This document shows positions 43,901 to 54,702 of a stretch of DNA of 64,000 nt, piece after piece. How positions within the stretch are numbered: the stretch's first letter is position 1; the number at the start of each line of letters is the position of its first letter. The stretch comes from Saccharina japonica (taxonomy: Eukaryota > Sar > Phaeophyceae > Laminariales > Laminariaceae): positions 17,455 to 81,454 of the forward strand of contig MEHQ01002749.1 of the NCBI GenBank assembly GCA_008828725.1. Reading direction: 5' to 3'. The notes below the pieces were generated by a model. The model saw only the letters and a program-made list of their open reading frames with translations, did no database searches and was not told the origin of the DNA. Both the position numbers and the translations under genes were made by a program.

Positions 43901-44185
43901 TACCAAGCGTATTTGGTCCTGAATGACTTTATTCCCCGGAATGGAAAGTCAAGGTGGTGTATATTTGCAAGGGCGAGGACAAGCACAAGAACAAGCGTAG
44001 GGACAAAAACAAGGACGAAGGCTGAAGGACCGCCTCCCTCGCCGATTACCCCCCACCCCTCGTCTCTCACACGAGAAAAAAAAGCACACACACAAACAAA
44101 CACAAAGAAGAATAAGAAAACGAGAATTTCTCAAGAGCGTAGGTGACTTTTCTCCTCACCAAATACGGGAAAAGCTTGAAGGACT
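40195..44185 (-). CDS. Unrecognised membrane-type protein, 3' exons only (duplicate, truncated at the N)
   Basis: Minus-strand exons are 44185-44160 (cut by the N at 44186), 43572-43465, 41878-41718, 40844-40757 and 40320-40195. They encode the same residues as exons 2-6 of the gene at 46484-51394. There is no way for this copy to have its own 5' exons, because the sequence switches to the start of the second copy in the middle of an exon. If the duplication is an assembly artefact, this entry is the same locus counted twice. Confidence 0.5.
40735..40757 (-). repeat. GTGCG pentanucleotide array at a 5' splice site (copy 1)
   Basis: On the minus strand exon 5 ends AATGCTACG and the intron starts GTGCGGTGCGGTGCGGTTCG. 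The second copy is at 47024-47045. Confidence 0.75.
40884..40980 (+). repeat. (ACAG)n/(GCAG)n compound microsatellite
   Basis: About ten ACAG units, then seven GCAG units, then five ACAG units. The same array is at 47173-47270 in the second copy with apparently equal length. It lies in the intron next to the penultimate exon of the minus-strand gene. Confidence 0.95.
41080..41400 (-). pseudogene. Two decayed copies of an exon 3' end (copy 1)
   Basis: Segments about 41080-41170 and 41290-41400 resemble the 3' half of the exon at 41718-41878 and its donor: ATCACCTCTCGTCCAAGGCC, AACCTCACGG, CTCGTCAATGATGAACCA in the first; CCGTACGGTCAGGAAAATCT, CGTCCTCGATGAACCAAGGT in the second. The exon has ATCACCTCTCTTCCAAGGCC, GCACGGCCAGGAAAACCTCG, TCCACGATGAACAGCGCCAG. 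Frames are broken. Confidence 0.65.
41970..42245 (+). repeat. Three tandem GCATCCCT-family A units (copy 1)
   Basis: Three successive units, each with a G run, TACTCATTT-like start, TCATTTGACCATTGACCACG and CATCCCTTTCGAGACG. Only the third carries the 3' part with GAGCACCGTTCCTACTCCTA and GAGACACCTCC. The third unit here (TTCATTTTCATGCATGTGCC) differs from the third unit of the second copy. Confidence 0.8.
43622..43760 (+). repeat. GCATCCCT-family A unit (copy 1; counterpart 49913-50051)
   Basis: Reads GGGTACTTCATTTTCATGCA, TGGCCGTAGTCATTGGGTCA, TTTGACCATGGACCACGCAT and CCCTTTCGAGACGGAGCACC. The GGCCGTAGTCATT block links subfamilies A and B. Confidence 0.75.
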
Positions 44186-44186
44186 N
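44186..44186. other. Single N: assembly join
   Basis: The only ambiguous base in this region sits exactly at the boundary of the two 6.29-kb copies, inside an exon of the minus-strand gene. Confidence 0.95.
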
Positions 44187-45963
44187 CGCGATAAAAATGC
44201 AAGGCACGTACCGTAGTGGGGAGGGGGGAGAGGAGCCTACGTGACCCCCATAGGATACGACTTACGACGATCGACGATCGACTTAGGAGGGGAGGAAAAA
44301 AAGAAGGGCGGAGACAATGAATGGGATGGGGAGAAACAAAAAAAAAAAAAAAAAACGCAGAGCGACGCGTTTGTTTATGGAAAGAGCTCGACGAGATATT
44401 TCCTGAGCTGTAATTTTGGTTGTGTGTGTGCGCCCCTCTTAAGCAATGTTTTGGAGGAAATCGGCTCTGAAGGTCATCCCATGGGGGTGTTTTCTCGTAA
44501 CACGTGTGATAGTAGTGGTCCCTCTATACAGCCGGTGTGTGCTAGCGGGAAAAAGCGGCGTTATAGCGGTAAGCGGCGCTACTCCGGATAGGGGAATAGT
44601 TTAAAAAAAAAAAAAAAAAAAACAGCTGTGAGATAAGAGGATTTCGTCGAAACTCATATTTGCTACCTGCTACGTATTAATAGCTGAGTGTGATACTTCG
44701 ATCGCGGGTACTTAAAGGTTTTATGTCCTCATGCAGGATGTACATCCCGTATGAGGGGGACACAATCTGAGGCTGTAGAATTCAGGGAGTGTCTATTTGT
44801 AGGGGGGGAAACAAATCCGGATAGGGGAATATATAGGTTTTAGTATGGAAACGGAAAACTGTGCCAAGCGAATTCACCGGCGCTATACTTGGGGGCAGCC
44901 GGCGTTACTCAACCGGCGCTATAGCGGGACCACTACTGCTGTGGTATTCGTATGGGCTACAGTACGACAGAAAACATGGTGCCAATGCTGTAATCGGCGT
45001 TATTTGTCCGACAACCTTCCCCTGCGAAGTTCCAAAAACGAAGGGATGCGCCGACGCAGTTGGGAGGGGAGAGGAGTGCCTGCTACGTGACTACGTCTAT
45101 ATCTGAGTTACGAAAGGGGGGTAACTGGGAAAAGTAATACCTGGTACTTCACTGCTGTAGTGCAAACATGACTCAGATGGGATGGAAAGAAAAACAAAAA
45201 AGACGACATCGAATTGGGGTCGTTGTCGTCGCCCTCGCCGTAGTAAAAAAATATTTTCTCACCTATATCGTTCGCGAAACGTGGTTCCCTTTCAGTGCGC
45301 GCTTCACGCCTTGTCATAGTTGAGAACCTTCATTCTTAAAAAAATAGAATATCCAAACTTCCCAGAATTATGGCGTCACGTGATACATAATATTGGCGTC
45401 TACACATCGTTTTTTGTTCGGCCGTTTTTATCGCGAAACCGGCTGCCCTTTCACCACGCGCTTCTTTCGCACCATTTGATAGTTGAGAGCTGGCACTTTT
45501 AATAATCAACACCTCGAAACGTCCAAAAATTGCGACCTCGGGAAGAAAAACCTCTCCAATTTGCCGTCGTTGGCTTTATCGTCGTCGGTATTATTGTCGT
45601 TCTCCGTTGGTATGATTGTCGTTCGCCGTCGGTAGTGTCTTCACCGTCGTCGTCGTCATCGTTGATGGGACAAAACTGCAAAACAAAAACAAGGGGAAAA
45701 AAAAAGTTGGCCAACAAAATTCTTCCCGTCCGTCACCTCATATCGCCTTACCCCTCTGTCCGTACATATAAGGACCGATCGATATTGATATTAATATGTA
45801 AACGGTCTTTATATCTCCGCCCAGACTTGTATGACCTCTCTCCGTCTACTTATAAACTGGTACTGTGTACGTAAGTAAATACCAGGTAGCTAAGAGTGGA
45901 GGCGGCTGCTGTAACTTCCTCCACGCACCACGAGTAGTCCAGGGGTTTCCCATCTACGAGTAG

Positions 45964-46354
45964 CAGAAAACTCCTAAGAGCAAACGACCAACTAGAAGAG
46001 TCCTTAAAAGTAAACCAATCAGAAAAGTCCTGACAAGAAGTATAGACAAATCAGAAACTCCTTGAAGAAATCGACCAATTAGAAAACTCCATTTAAAAAA
46101 GTAGACCACTCAGAAAACTCCTTACAAAAAGTAGGCCAATCAGAGAACTCCTTCAAAAGTAGACCAATCAGAAAACTTCTAAAAGAAGATAAACCAATGA
46201 GAAAACTCCTTGAAAAGTAGACAAATCAGAAAATTCCTTTAAAAAATAGACCAATCAGAAAACTACTTAAAAAAGTAGACCGATTAGAAAACTCCTCAAA
46301 TAAAATAGACCAATCAGAACACTCCAAAAAATAAAGACCAACCAGAAAACTGCG
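45964..46354 (+). repeat. Degenerate tandem array, about 29-bp unit (copy 2)
   Basis: Same array as 39675-40065, within the duplicated segment, downstream of the stop codon of the minus-strand gene. Confidence 0.85.
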
Positions 46355-46483
46355 CGCACAAAATCTTGCACTACCTTCGTGTATAATAGCACTAGGTACA
46401 TCACCATTAGGTAGTCGTGGACACACGAAAAGGTATACATGACATATCATAGCCTATCAGGTCGGGGCAAGCTTCAAGTCAGT

Positions 46484-47180
46484 TCAGGTCAGAAGCGTCG
46501 ACGCCCCCATTTCTGCCACCAACGACATGAGCTCCGGTCCTCGCTTCGGGTGCACGAGAGTCCCAACCATGGTGCCAACCGTCCCTGCCGCCCAAATACA
46601 CAAGGCAAACTGCACGGAAGCGTTATGGGACGGGGGGGGGTGAGGGGACGGGATCAGACTGACGTTTTACAGAGCGCTCGAATACGAAAAAAAAACAGGT
46701 ATGACATAAGCCAAGTTGCACTTTATGGCTAATAGTGGCGGCAGCGGTCATCGTTTGGTCAACGGGTGAAAGCAAATAGACAGAGATAAAAACCGTTTAA
46801 CCACATCGGGAAACTGACGCCGTAAATCGCAAAAAAACATGAAGCGGTTCGAGTGAACAGACGGCGGAGAAGCGTGTATGTGTTCGATCAGCGAGGTTGC
46901 CCTATATGAGTCAGAGAGGTAGAGAGGCAGCGAGCCAATTAGCCAGCTGAGGGACTGGCGCCTATGCGAAATGCCCATAAAAACATGCCTCTATCCATCC
47001 AATACCCTGTGCATTTTGCGCGAACCGCACCGCACCGCACCGCACCGTAGCATTGCCAGCCGTCTTGCTCCTCATCTCTCGCAGGATCGCCGTCCAGTCT
47101 GTGCACGCGTAGGGGTTGTTTTTCCTCCGCTTTCTGCGATTTATTGTTTTTGTTTGTTTCAACACCCAGAGGAACAGACA

Positions 47181-47250
<70 letters not shown>

Positions 47251-50200
47251 ACAGACAGACAGACAGATTGAAAACGTCTTTAGAATATTCAACACTTAAC
47301 AGGTTGAAGCTAAAAAAGCAGGTGGCGGTCCCAGTAACGGTTACGAAGCGTTACGCAGCGGCAACTCAATGCCAATGATCACCTCTCGTCCAAGGCCAAC
47401 CTCACGGTGAGAAACCCCTCGTCAATGATGAACCAACACCATACCAGCGTCTGAAAAAACATGCCTGTCTGTCTGCCTGTCCGATCAAATCACTTCAACT
47501 ATATGAACATCACTCAATATTGACAGCAGTAGCTCGAACAACAGACGGTCCCTACAACGGCTATTGTCAGTGGCGGCTTGTGGCTTGTGGCCACCATCTC
47601 TCCTCCCTAATAAGCCAACCACCGTACGGTCAGGAAAATCTCGTCCTCGATGAACCAAGGTCAGGCTCTGAAAAAAACAACATATGTCTGTCTGTGTGCC
47701 TGCCTGCATATCTGCTCGTCTGTCTATCCGATTAAATATCTCGTGCCGTCTGTCTATCCGATCAAAGCACTCGTGTATGTACCCGGTATTCACTATCAAC
47801 AGCAGTACCGTAGCTCATATAATACTTCGCATTTTTCCCTAAAGTACTTTTCCACTCTATAGGTCTTTCGGGGCCTGTCCTGTGACCACAGACTAGATTT
47901 TTGGCGACGACTTAAAACATGAAAACAACAAACAACAAAACAGACGGGCCCACTAACGACGAATCACATAATTTTACCCAGCCGGGGGCTCATGGCTCAT
48001 CATCACCTCTCTTCCAAGGCCAACCGCACGGCCAGGAAAACCTCGTCCACGATGAACAGCGCCAGGTTCTGGAAGAACAGCGCCTTTCCGGCGGTGAGGG
48101 ACATCTTAGCAGCCGCCATCCCTAGGGGCATTCTCTTCGTCTTCCGCAAGGCCGACAGAGAGATGTTCTACGCCGACCAAAAACAATCGATTTCGTTTTG
48201 AGCGGACAGACTTGGGGGCCAGGATAGCGCAATGCAGGAGTGGGAAGAGGGGTGGGGGGTGGGGGGGGTACTCATTAGTTGCTTGCCTTAGTCATTTGAC
48301 CATTGACCACGCATCCCTTTCGAGACGAAGCGGGGGGGGTACTCATTTATTTGCTTGCCTTAGTCATTTGACCATTGACCACGCATCCCTTTCGAGACGA
48401 ACGCGGGGGGGGGGGAGCGTACTCATTTTGTTGCTTGCCTCAGTCATTTGACCATTGACCACGCATCCCTTTCGAGACGGAGCACCGTTCCTACTCCTAA
48501 TAGAGACACCTCCAACACTTGGGCGCTCATTACGTTGTTTCCATATATTACAAATATTTTTTTTGCTAATCTTATCCCCTTCCTGTTTCGCCGCATGTGG
48601 CCACCATCTATCTCCTAAGATAGCGATCGTTTTCTCGCTGCTATTTAGTGTACCAAACTGCTCCATGTCACACTCGTCCATTTTTCTCATCTCCTCCTCT
48701 GGGGGGGGGGGAGAAGATGTAACGCGTGCTGTGATGAACGTGTGATGAGGGGAGTCATAATTTCAGGAGCTCTTTACGTATTGTCCTTCACCCTAAAAAA
48801 ACTGATTTTGGAGGGGAAATAAAAAAAGAAAAAAAGGTGTAGCCCGATGAATAGTCTGCGTGACAAAAATGAAAAAAAAACATCAACACCGATGGGTGGT
48901 CGAATTTGTTTTTTTCGACATCTCACAGAATTTTTTGTTCGTTAGGGGGGGGGAGGGGTTACTAAAACCAAGTGAAAAAAATGAAAATAAGGATGTATTT
49001 TTGTTTCCATTTTCTTATTTCATCATGTGATCACAACGGTTGCAACGGTTTTCTATTCCGACCTCTGGGGGTGTGGTTTGTCGTTTTCTCTTTTTTCTGG
49101 CCGCCCCTGACACAAGGATGAAATTTCGACGATTTAGGGTCAAGGAGTCCCGTCATTAAAAAAAACGTTTTCAGCCAAAAAAAGGTATACCTCTACCTCT
49201 ATCGCAGCACGCGCCAGGTAAGATAACGGTGAGGGGGTTTCGAATTTCTTATTTTGCCGCTCCGTTTGGCCCGGGCAACACTTGCTCCAAAAAAGGGCAA
49301 GTGAGGGTCTTGGCTTGATGGAAGAAAAAAAACGACGCAGGGACTCCACCATCTATAGTGGACACATGCAAAAATTCTGTATCCTGAGTTTGAACCGTTA
49401 TTCCATGCCCGTCGATACCTCCCCCCCCTCCCGACTAAACGGAAACTGCTAAAGAGCCAGAAAAGGTGAAAACCAAAAGAGGCAGAAAAGGCAACAGGCG
49501 GTAGCGCACAGCTGCATCCACCCCAGGGGCTACCCCCCCACACCCATAAGCGTTCCATTATCGGGCGGTTTTAATTACTCACAATGAGTGCTCATGCAAC
49601 ACGAATATTTTTATTTTATTTTATTTAGATCCTTTTGGAGATCTGGGTAAAAAAAGCACGGCAAACTTTTAACAACAAGAAAAGGCGAAACGCCTCGTGA
49701 TTATTGTTTCGGTGGTCCCAGAGAGTGAATTTTCACGACCACAACAGTTTTTTACCTTGGTGAGACGGTCCGCTTTATGTGTGGACAAATGCACGACGGC
49801 CTGCCACTCCAGCAACCGCTGTGTCGATACCGTCATCACGCTGTGCAAAACCCTTCGGGTTGTCTGGAACGACAACGCCGCAGAGGAGGCCAAGGACGGG
49901 AGGGGACGGGGACGGGGGGGGTACTTCATTTTCATGCATGGCCGTAGTCATTGGGTCATTTGACCATGGACCACGCATCCCTTTCGAGACGGAGCACCGT
50001 CCCTACTCCTACTAGAGACACCTCCGACAGCCGCAGTTGTTTCCATCTATTACAAAGAAACTTTTTGCTAATCCTATCGGGGGTACCGTCAAACAATACA
50101 AGAACAAATAAAATATACCATAGCAAATCAGGACCATAGCAAAATCAGGACTCGTCACGTATAGACAAAAACCGATATTTTCCAGTATTTTTACCAAGCG

Positions 50201-51394
50201 TATTTGGTCCTGAATGACTTTATTCCCCGGAATGGAAAGTCAAGGTGGTGTATATTTGCAAGGGCGAGGACAAGCACAAGAACAAGCGTAGGGACAAAAA
50301 CAAGGACGAAGGCTGAAGGACCGCCTCCCTCGCCGATTACCCCCCACCCCTCGTCTCTCACACGAGAAAAAAAAGCACACACACAAACAAACACAAAGAA
50401 GAATAAGAAAACGAGAATTTCTCAAGAGCGTAGGTGACTTTTCTCCTCACCAAATACGGGAAAAGCTTGAAGGACTCCGCCAGGGCCTTCATCCAGTCTT
50501 TGTCGTCGTCGTCCCCCCCCCCCCCCTCCGCCCCGCCCCCCTCGGATCGAACAATCCGTCCCTGACTGTCCACGTACACCCTTCCACCGCCCCTATTGCC
50601 ACCGTCTCCCAGCAGATACCCCGGGGTGCCACTGCTGCTGGAGGTGGGGCCACCTCGGTTGGACCTGCCCCCAGGTGCCTGGTCATCGTCCTGTGCGTTA
50701 CATATTGGCCAATGTCATCAACCAATAGCGATCATTTAATCAGCCAATGATCATCAATCAACGCCGTGATCACCAACCATCGAACACAAAACAACAACAA
50801 CAACAACAACAACAAAAACAGTCACTCGGCGATCAAAAGGGTATGATAAGGTGTTTGCGAAGAATTTGGTTCGAACGAATTTCGTTGGGTTTCTTGTCGT
50901 CAACCCCGACCTGTGTAACCTTACCTTCCTAAAGAGATAACCCGACGCAAGAAAGATTAGAAAAAATAAATGGCCAAAAATGTCACTTTTAACCAAAATA
51001 TTATTGGGGTTGGGAACACTCATAGGATGGTTCCATGGGTAGGGTTCATTTATGCGTACGAAACAGACTAAAGGAAACCCAACCAAATTGGTTCCGATCA
51101 AATTATTCGCAAACACCAAACCAGTACAGTAGTCAAGCCCCCAAAGCGGTAAAGATGACAAAAAGTTACCCGTCGCCACGCCGTGCATACAAAGAAGGGG
51201 CTGAAACACAAAAAATACTCCAGTCAGCACAGCACGCAAAATGTATAATCACCATGTCATCCAAGGAGTCCAAGATGACCTCGTTCATCATAGGGGCAGC
51301 CACCACCAGCCCCGACCTCAGGACAGTCAGGGTTAAGCGCCGGGCAGAGAGGTGCGCGAAGGGGTCCTTGCGGTCGCACAGCAGCTTGCGCCTT
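46484..51394 (-). CDS. Unrecognised protein with hydrophobic C-terminal helices, at least six exons
   Basis: Proposed minus-strand exons are about 51394-51253, 50690-50451, 49863-49756, 48167-48007, 47133-47046 and 46609-46484 (stop TGA), all GT-AG with agreeing phase (ATG|, TTG|, AAG|, AG|A, ACG|). The first called exon begins without an in-frame Met, so the 5' end is missing; it encodes RRKLLCDRKDPFAHLSARRL, then TLTVLRSGLVVAAPMMNEVI and LDSLDD. Exon 2 is Gly/Ser-rich and ends in DWMKALAESFKLFPYL. Exon 3 is a helix (VLHSVMTVSTQRLLEWQAVV). Exon 4 has a hydrophobic helix ALFFQNLALFIVDEVFLAV. Exon 5 gives DWTAILREMRSKTAGNAT. Exon 6 has FALCIWAAGTVGTMVGTLV, a likely membrane segment, and ends ASTLLT. 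I do not recognise the family; organelle-membrane location is only a guess from the hydrophobic, basic character. Confidence 0.6.
47173..47270 (+). repeat. (ACAG)n/(GCAG)n compound microsatellite (copy 2)
   Basis: Same structure as at 40884-40980. Confidence 0.95.
47369..47690 (-). pseudogene. Two decayed copies of an exon 3' end (copy 2)
   Basis: Same two segments as at 41080-41400, lying between exons 4 and 5 of the minus-strand gene. Confidence 0.65.
48260..48540 (+). repeat. Three tandem GCATCCCT-family A units (copy 2)
   Basis: As at 41970-42245, but the third unit begins GGGAGCGTACTCATTTTGTT, unlike the first copy. Confidence 0.8.
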
Positions 51395-51474
51395 CTCGCC
51401 AAAAGAATGGTCGTAACGTTGTCGGATGTACATTGTCGTGTGTGCGCGGAGCAAACGTTGGCGGTTGGGGGGGG

Positions 51475-51660
51475 CACGGTGGGGATAATATTACGAGAAA
51501 GGCGAGTTGCTACTTTACACGGCCGCCTAAAATATAGGGCATGCCTTATAGGGCATGTGCCTTATAAGGGTGGGGCACGGTGGGGATAATATTACGAGAA
51601 AGGTGAGTTGCTACTTTACACGGCCGCCTAAAATATAGGGCATGCCTTATAGGGCATGTG
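51475..51660 (+). repeat. Direct repeat of about 97 bp upstream of the minisatellite
   Basis: GGGCACGGTGGGGATAATAT, TACGAGAAAGG and TGAGTTGCTACTTTACACGG, CCGCCTAAAATATAGGGCAT occur at 51474-51560 and again at 51571-51660, leading into the CCTTATAGGG array. Confidence 0.85.
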
Positions 51661-51875
51661 CCTTATAGGCATCCTTATAGGGTATGCCTTATAGGGCGTG
51701 CCTTATAGGGCATGTGCCTTATAGGGCATGCGCCTTATAGGGCATGCGCCTTATAGGGCATGCGCCTTATAGGGCATGTGCCTTATAGGGAATGTCTTAT
51801 AGGGCGTGCCTTATAGGGTACGCCTTATAGGGCATGTGCCTCATAGGGAATGCCTTACAGGGTACGAGTGCCTTA
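51534..51875 (+). repeat. CCTTATAGGGCATGYG minisatellite
   Basis: About 18 units of 15-17 bp, mostly CCTTATAGGGCATGTG or CCTTATAGGGCATGCG, with variants TACGCC and AATGTC. Each unit holds the near-palindrome GCATGC or GCATGTGCC. Non-coding. Confidence 0.92.
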
Positions 51876-52139
51876 TTACTTTTTAGCTGCGTGAAGTCGG
51901 AAATCCTACGTGCAGAAAATGTGAAACCGGAAACCCGCGTCATCGTACCAAAATCTCCGGGAAAAAAAACGTTACATTATATCTCCGAAAGAAAAAAAAG
52001 AATGCCTTCCACCAGCGCACATATAGTTGACAACATGCCTCATTACAAATACATCCACCGGTCGCGAGTTTCCTAGCGAAAGTAATGAGGCATGCCCCAT
52101 CTTGCGTTCAGGCGATAGGTGCGCCTTGTGGCGTTACAT

Positions 52140-52450
52140 GTGGCCAAACATTCCCGTAACGCTGTCGTGTGTGCGCGGAGCAAACGTTTCGGTGGGTGGG
52201 GGGGGTGTCAGCGGGGGGGTGTGTACTCATGTTGTGCACGGCCGTAGTCATATGACCATAGACCCTCGCATCCCTACAATGCCGGGACGGAGCGCGTTGG
52301 GTTTTCACCAACCAGGCAGACATTGCTTGCACCAAGCGCGAAACGCCGTGAGGCATTGGGCGAGTCGCATGGAGGGTGAGCTGCATCCTGCTAAGAACCG
52401 CCTCTGAGGCGGACTTGCATATGGACGACAGCTTCAATGAGTTAATTTAA
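52140..52450 (+). repeat. GCATCCCT-family B dispersed repeat, long copy
   Basis: A G-run, then GTGTACTCATGTTGTGCACG, GCCGTAGTCATATGACCATA, CCCTCGCATCCCTACAATGC, CGGGACGGAGCGCGTTGGGT, and the 3' part GCGAAACGCCGTGAGGCATT, GGGCGAGTCGCATGGAGGGT, CTGCTAAGAACCGCCTCTGA. The sequence before the G run (CGTGTGTGCGCGGAGCAAAC) is also found at about 51435-51455. Confidence 0.75.
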
Positions 52451-52792
52451 TTTCTGGTGTGGCCACTTCCGGAGACAGCAATGGGTTTTACTATGTAACT
52501 GCCTCGCGGACGCCTTACCATATTAACACTACGTGATACGACCATTCCCCTTGTGCGGAACAAAGGTTCTCCACCCCGCACAAATGATCTACTCGACCGC
52601 CAGCTTTGGTGACGGCCAAAAAAAAATAACAAAAAAAAACGGCACCCTGGTCCGTGGGTGGGGGGGGGGCAAGGAAGGCTGGGTGGGGCACGGTGAGGAT
52701 AGCGAATAGTATGTAATACCCTCGCGAGAGCGCTGAAACAGCACGCAGTGTGGGGCTACGGCATCGGCAGGAACTACGATCGTGATGCGGAG

Positions 52793-52905
52793 GTCCATAG
52801 TAAATAGAACCTACGGTAGAGACGAAAACCTACCGGTAGATATTTCCCTATTTTTACCAACAAAATTTGGTCCCCTATTTACTACGAGTATGGCCCCCCG
52901 TAATG
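52793..52905. mobile_element. MITE, GGACCATAG family, diverged copy
   Basis: Left arm GGAGGTCCATAGTAAATAGA then ACCTACGGTAG; right arm TTTGGTCCCCTATTTACTAC then GAGTATGGCCCCCC. The arms are inverted and the interior is A/T-rich as in the other copies. Confidence 0.6.
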
Positions 52906-52957
52906 GCATGGGGCAAGAGACGTCTACAAGGTACATGACGATGCCCAATGTGTGCAG

Positions 52958-53016
52958 GAAGTTCAGCTGGGGAACTGGAACTGGAGGAGATTGAGACCGC
53001 ACTGCAACTCGTCGAG
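52958..53016 (+). CDS. Orphan exon-like segment
   Basis: Between TGTGCAG and GTACGA splice signals the frame reads SSAGELELEEIETALQLVE, an acidic helix. It is short and no partner exon was found, so it may be a chance frame. Confidence 0.25.
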
Positions 53017-53070
53017 GTACGAAAGGAAGGAGGAGGCCCCCAATCTGAGGGGTACCAAAAGGGGTACGGC

Positions 53071-53315
53071 AGTGGGTACCCCGATTTAAGAGAGAGTGTC
53101 TAAGATAAGAGCATTCGGGATTGAAGAGCGGTCAAATCGGCATGTCCCGCCTATACTAAAACTTAGATATTGCCCACTACAGATCAGAGCATTGTCTCCG
53201 GCGGCCCTCCGGGGGCCCTATGGGGGCCCTCCCGGGGGGCCCTAGCGGGGGGCTTGCGCGCTGTAGTTAAGAGCGTTTTTTTGGCTTGTAACGCTCTTAA
53301 ATCGGGGTACCCACT
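53071..53315. mobile_element. MITE with AGTGGGTACCCCGATTTAAG ends
   Basis: A 245-bp element with near-perfect inverted ends of about 22 bp (AGTGGGTACCCCGATTTAAG and its complement). Internally it has TCGGCATGTCCCGCCTATAC and TTGCCCACT, related to 5042-5365, and a GGGGGCCCT-rich stretch. Confidence 0.75.
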
Positions 53316-53756
53316 GCTGTACCTGGTATATACGAGGTTGCAACCTCAGAGGCGGCAGGTGACTGAGTTGGGTGAGCACTCTACCATTAGCTATCGAGCC
53401 GATGCATAAACATGCAGACTTTCCCCGTGCCCTTCCTCAGTATATAACGAAGAGACCATGGTACTAACGAGACTGAATGCAAGGGCAACATTAATTAATG
53501 CCAGGTACCAGCACAGCCATAAAGTCATCAATTAATACCAGGCACTGGTGTATGCCAGAGGTGTATACACGTTTCACGATGCCATGACAGCTGGGGATGA
53601 TGCTTACGTACCACCACTACGAGTGTAAGGCTACGAGTAAAGCCACGAACCAGTACGAGTACTGCTAAAACCAAAAACCGCACCTGGTACGTACGTACCG
53701 TACCAGGTATGATATCACTCTACCCGTAAATGTAAGGAACGTTCCGGGATACTGTA

Positions 53757-53778
53757 CACCTCGGACAGACAGATCATG

Positions 53779-53815
<37 letters not shown>

Positions 53816-54108
53816 ATCTATCTGTCTGCTGTAGATCATTTAGTTCCTCGCCTGCCGTTGTGAGAGGTGCAGGATCTGCATAGTACGTATGCAACCCAGG
53901 AAACATGTGCTATCATACATAGATCATGTAGACTGCACGGGTCCCACCCAGAAACATGAGCTGCAGTTCATACAGATCATACAGTTCATACATATCATAC
54001 AGATCATACAGATCATACAGATCATACAGATCATACAAGATGGGGAATATATTTGCTTTGGGAGATCTACAGGGAATTATCATTATCTAAACGATCTGTC
54101 AGAGTGGA
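53757..54108. mobile_element. MITE-like element, CACCTCGGACAGAT family, copy 6, with two microsatellite expansions
   Basis: Starts CACCTCGGACAGACAGATCA and ends near GATCTGTCAGAGTGG. It contains an (ATCT)n run (53780-53822) and an ATACAGATC run (53965-54040). Other family blocks (CAACCCAGGAAACATGTGCT, GGGTCCCACCCAGAAACATG) are in order. Confidence 0.65.
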
Positions 54109-54419
54109 AAACTAACTGCTATTAATAAAACCAAAAACCCCACCTGGTACGATACACGTACCAGTGCCAGGTATGATGCACGTACCAGTGCCAGGTACGA
54201 TATCACTCTACTGCTGTACGAACACCCAGGAATATGCAAGGCAGAAGGAACGTTTCGGAATACTCAAATGGTTCTTATTTTTCCGGACAGTGCTATATGT
54301 ACGTAAAAGCTCCTGCACATCCCACATGCTGGAACCTGGCGGCGTATCATAGAACATTGAATTGGGTCACGCGCATCGACAATCGACGGATATTCGTACA
54401 TCTTTACTGCTGTTTGGTA

Positions 54420-54482
54420 CTGCTGCTTGCTACTCGTACTGCTGCTATTGCTGCTGTTGCTGCTGTTGCTGCTGCTGCTGTT
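54420..54482 (+). repeat. (TGC)n-rich microsatellite
   Basis: A run of TGCTGCTGTTGCTGCTGCTG type, with a second CTG run at 54617-54642. The surrounding segment (54265-54375 versus 54480-54600) is a diverged direct repeat, including GGAACCTGGC and ATCGACAATCGACACC-like blocks. Apparent Cys/Leu-rich frames here are artefacts of the repeat. Confidence 0.8.
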
Positions 54483-54702
54483 CAAAAGGCTCCGCGCGTC
54501 GTGCATGTCGGAACGTCGGAACCTGGCTGCGTACATGGAACATTTGGGGCCAAACGTTTCGTATCGTAGTATCGACAATCGACACCTTTTTGTCTTCTAC
54601 TACACTGCTACGTACTGCTGCTGCTGCTGCTGCTGCTGCTGTTCAACTTTGAGCGCCTGTCGAAAAGGCGGCCTAGCGGATTCCACCACCACGACCAACT
54701 CA

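Larger units (their letters stand above)
37899..44185. repeat. First copy of a 6.29-kb tandem duplication
   Basis: Almost identical to 44187-50476, starting CGCGATAAAAATGCAAGGCA and ending AAGCTTGAAGGACT directly at the N (44186). It carries the four 3' exons of the unrecognised minus-strand gene and ends inside its second exon. Differences are mostly single bases and short indels, denser around 41.9-42.9 kb. It is probably the unmerged overlap of two contigs; see findings. Confidence 0.9.
44187..50476. repeat. Second copy of the 6.29-kb tandem duplication
   Basis: Offset to copy 1 is 6288 at the left end and 6291 at the right end. The copy runs on without a break into 50477 onwards, where the second exon of the minus-strand gene is completed. 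Confidence 0.9.

Noticed and set aside
54362-54652. Cys-rich and Leu-rich open frames
   Set aside because: Products of the TGC/CTG microsatellite.
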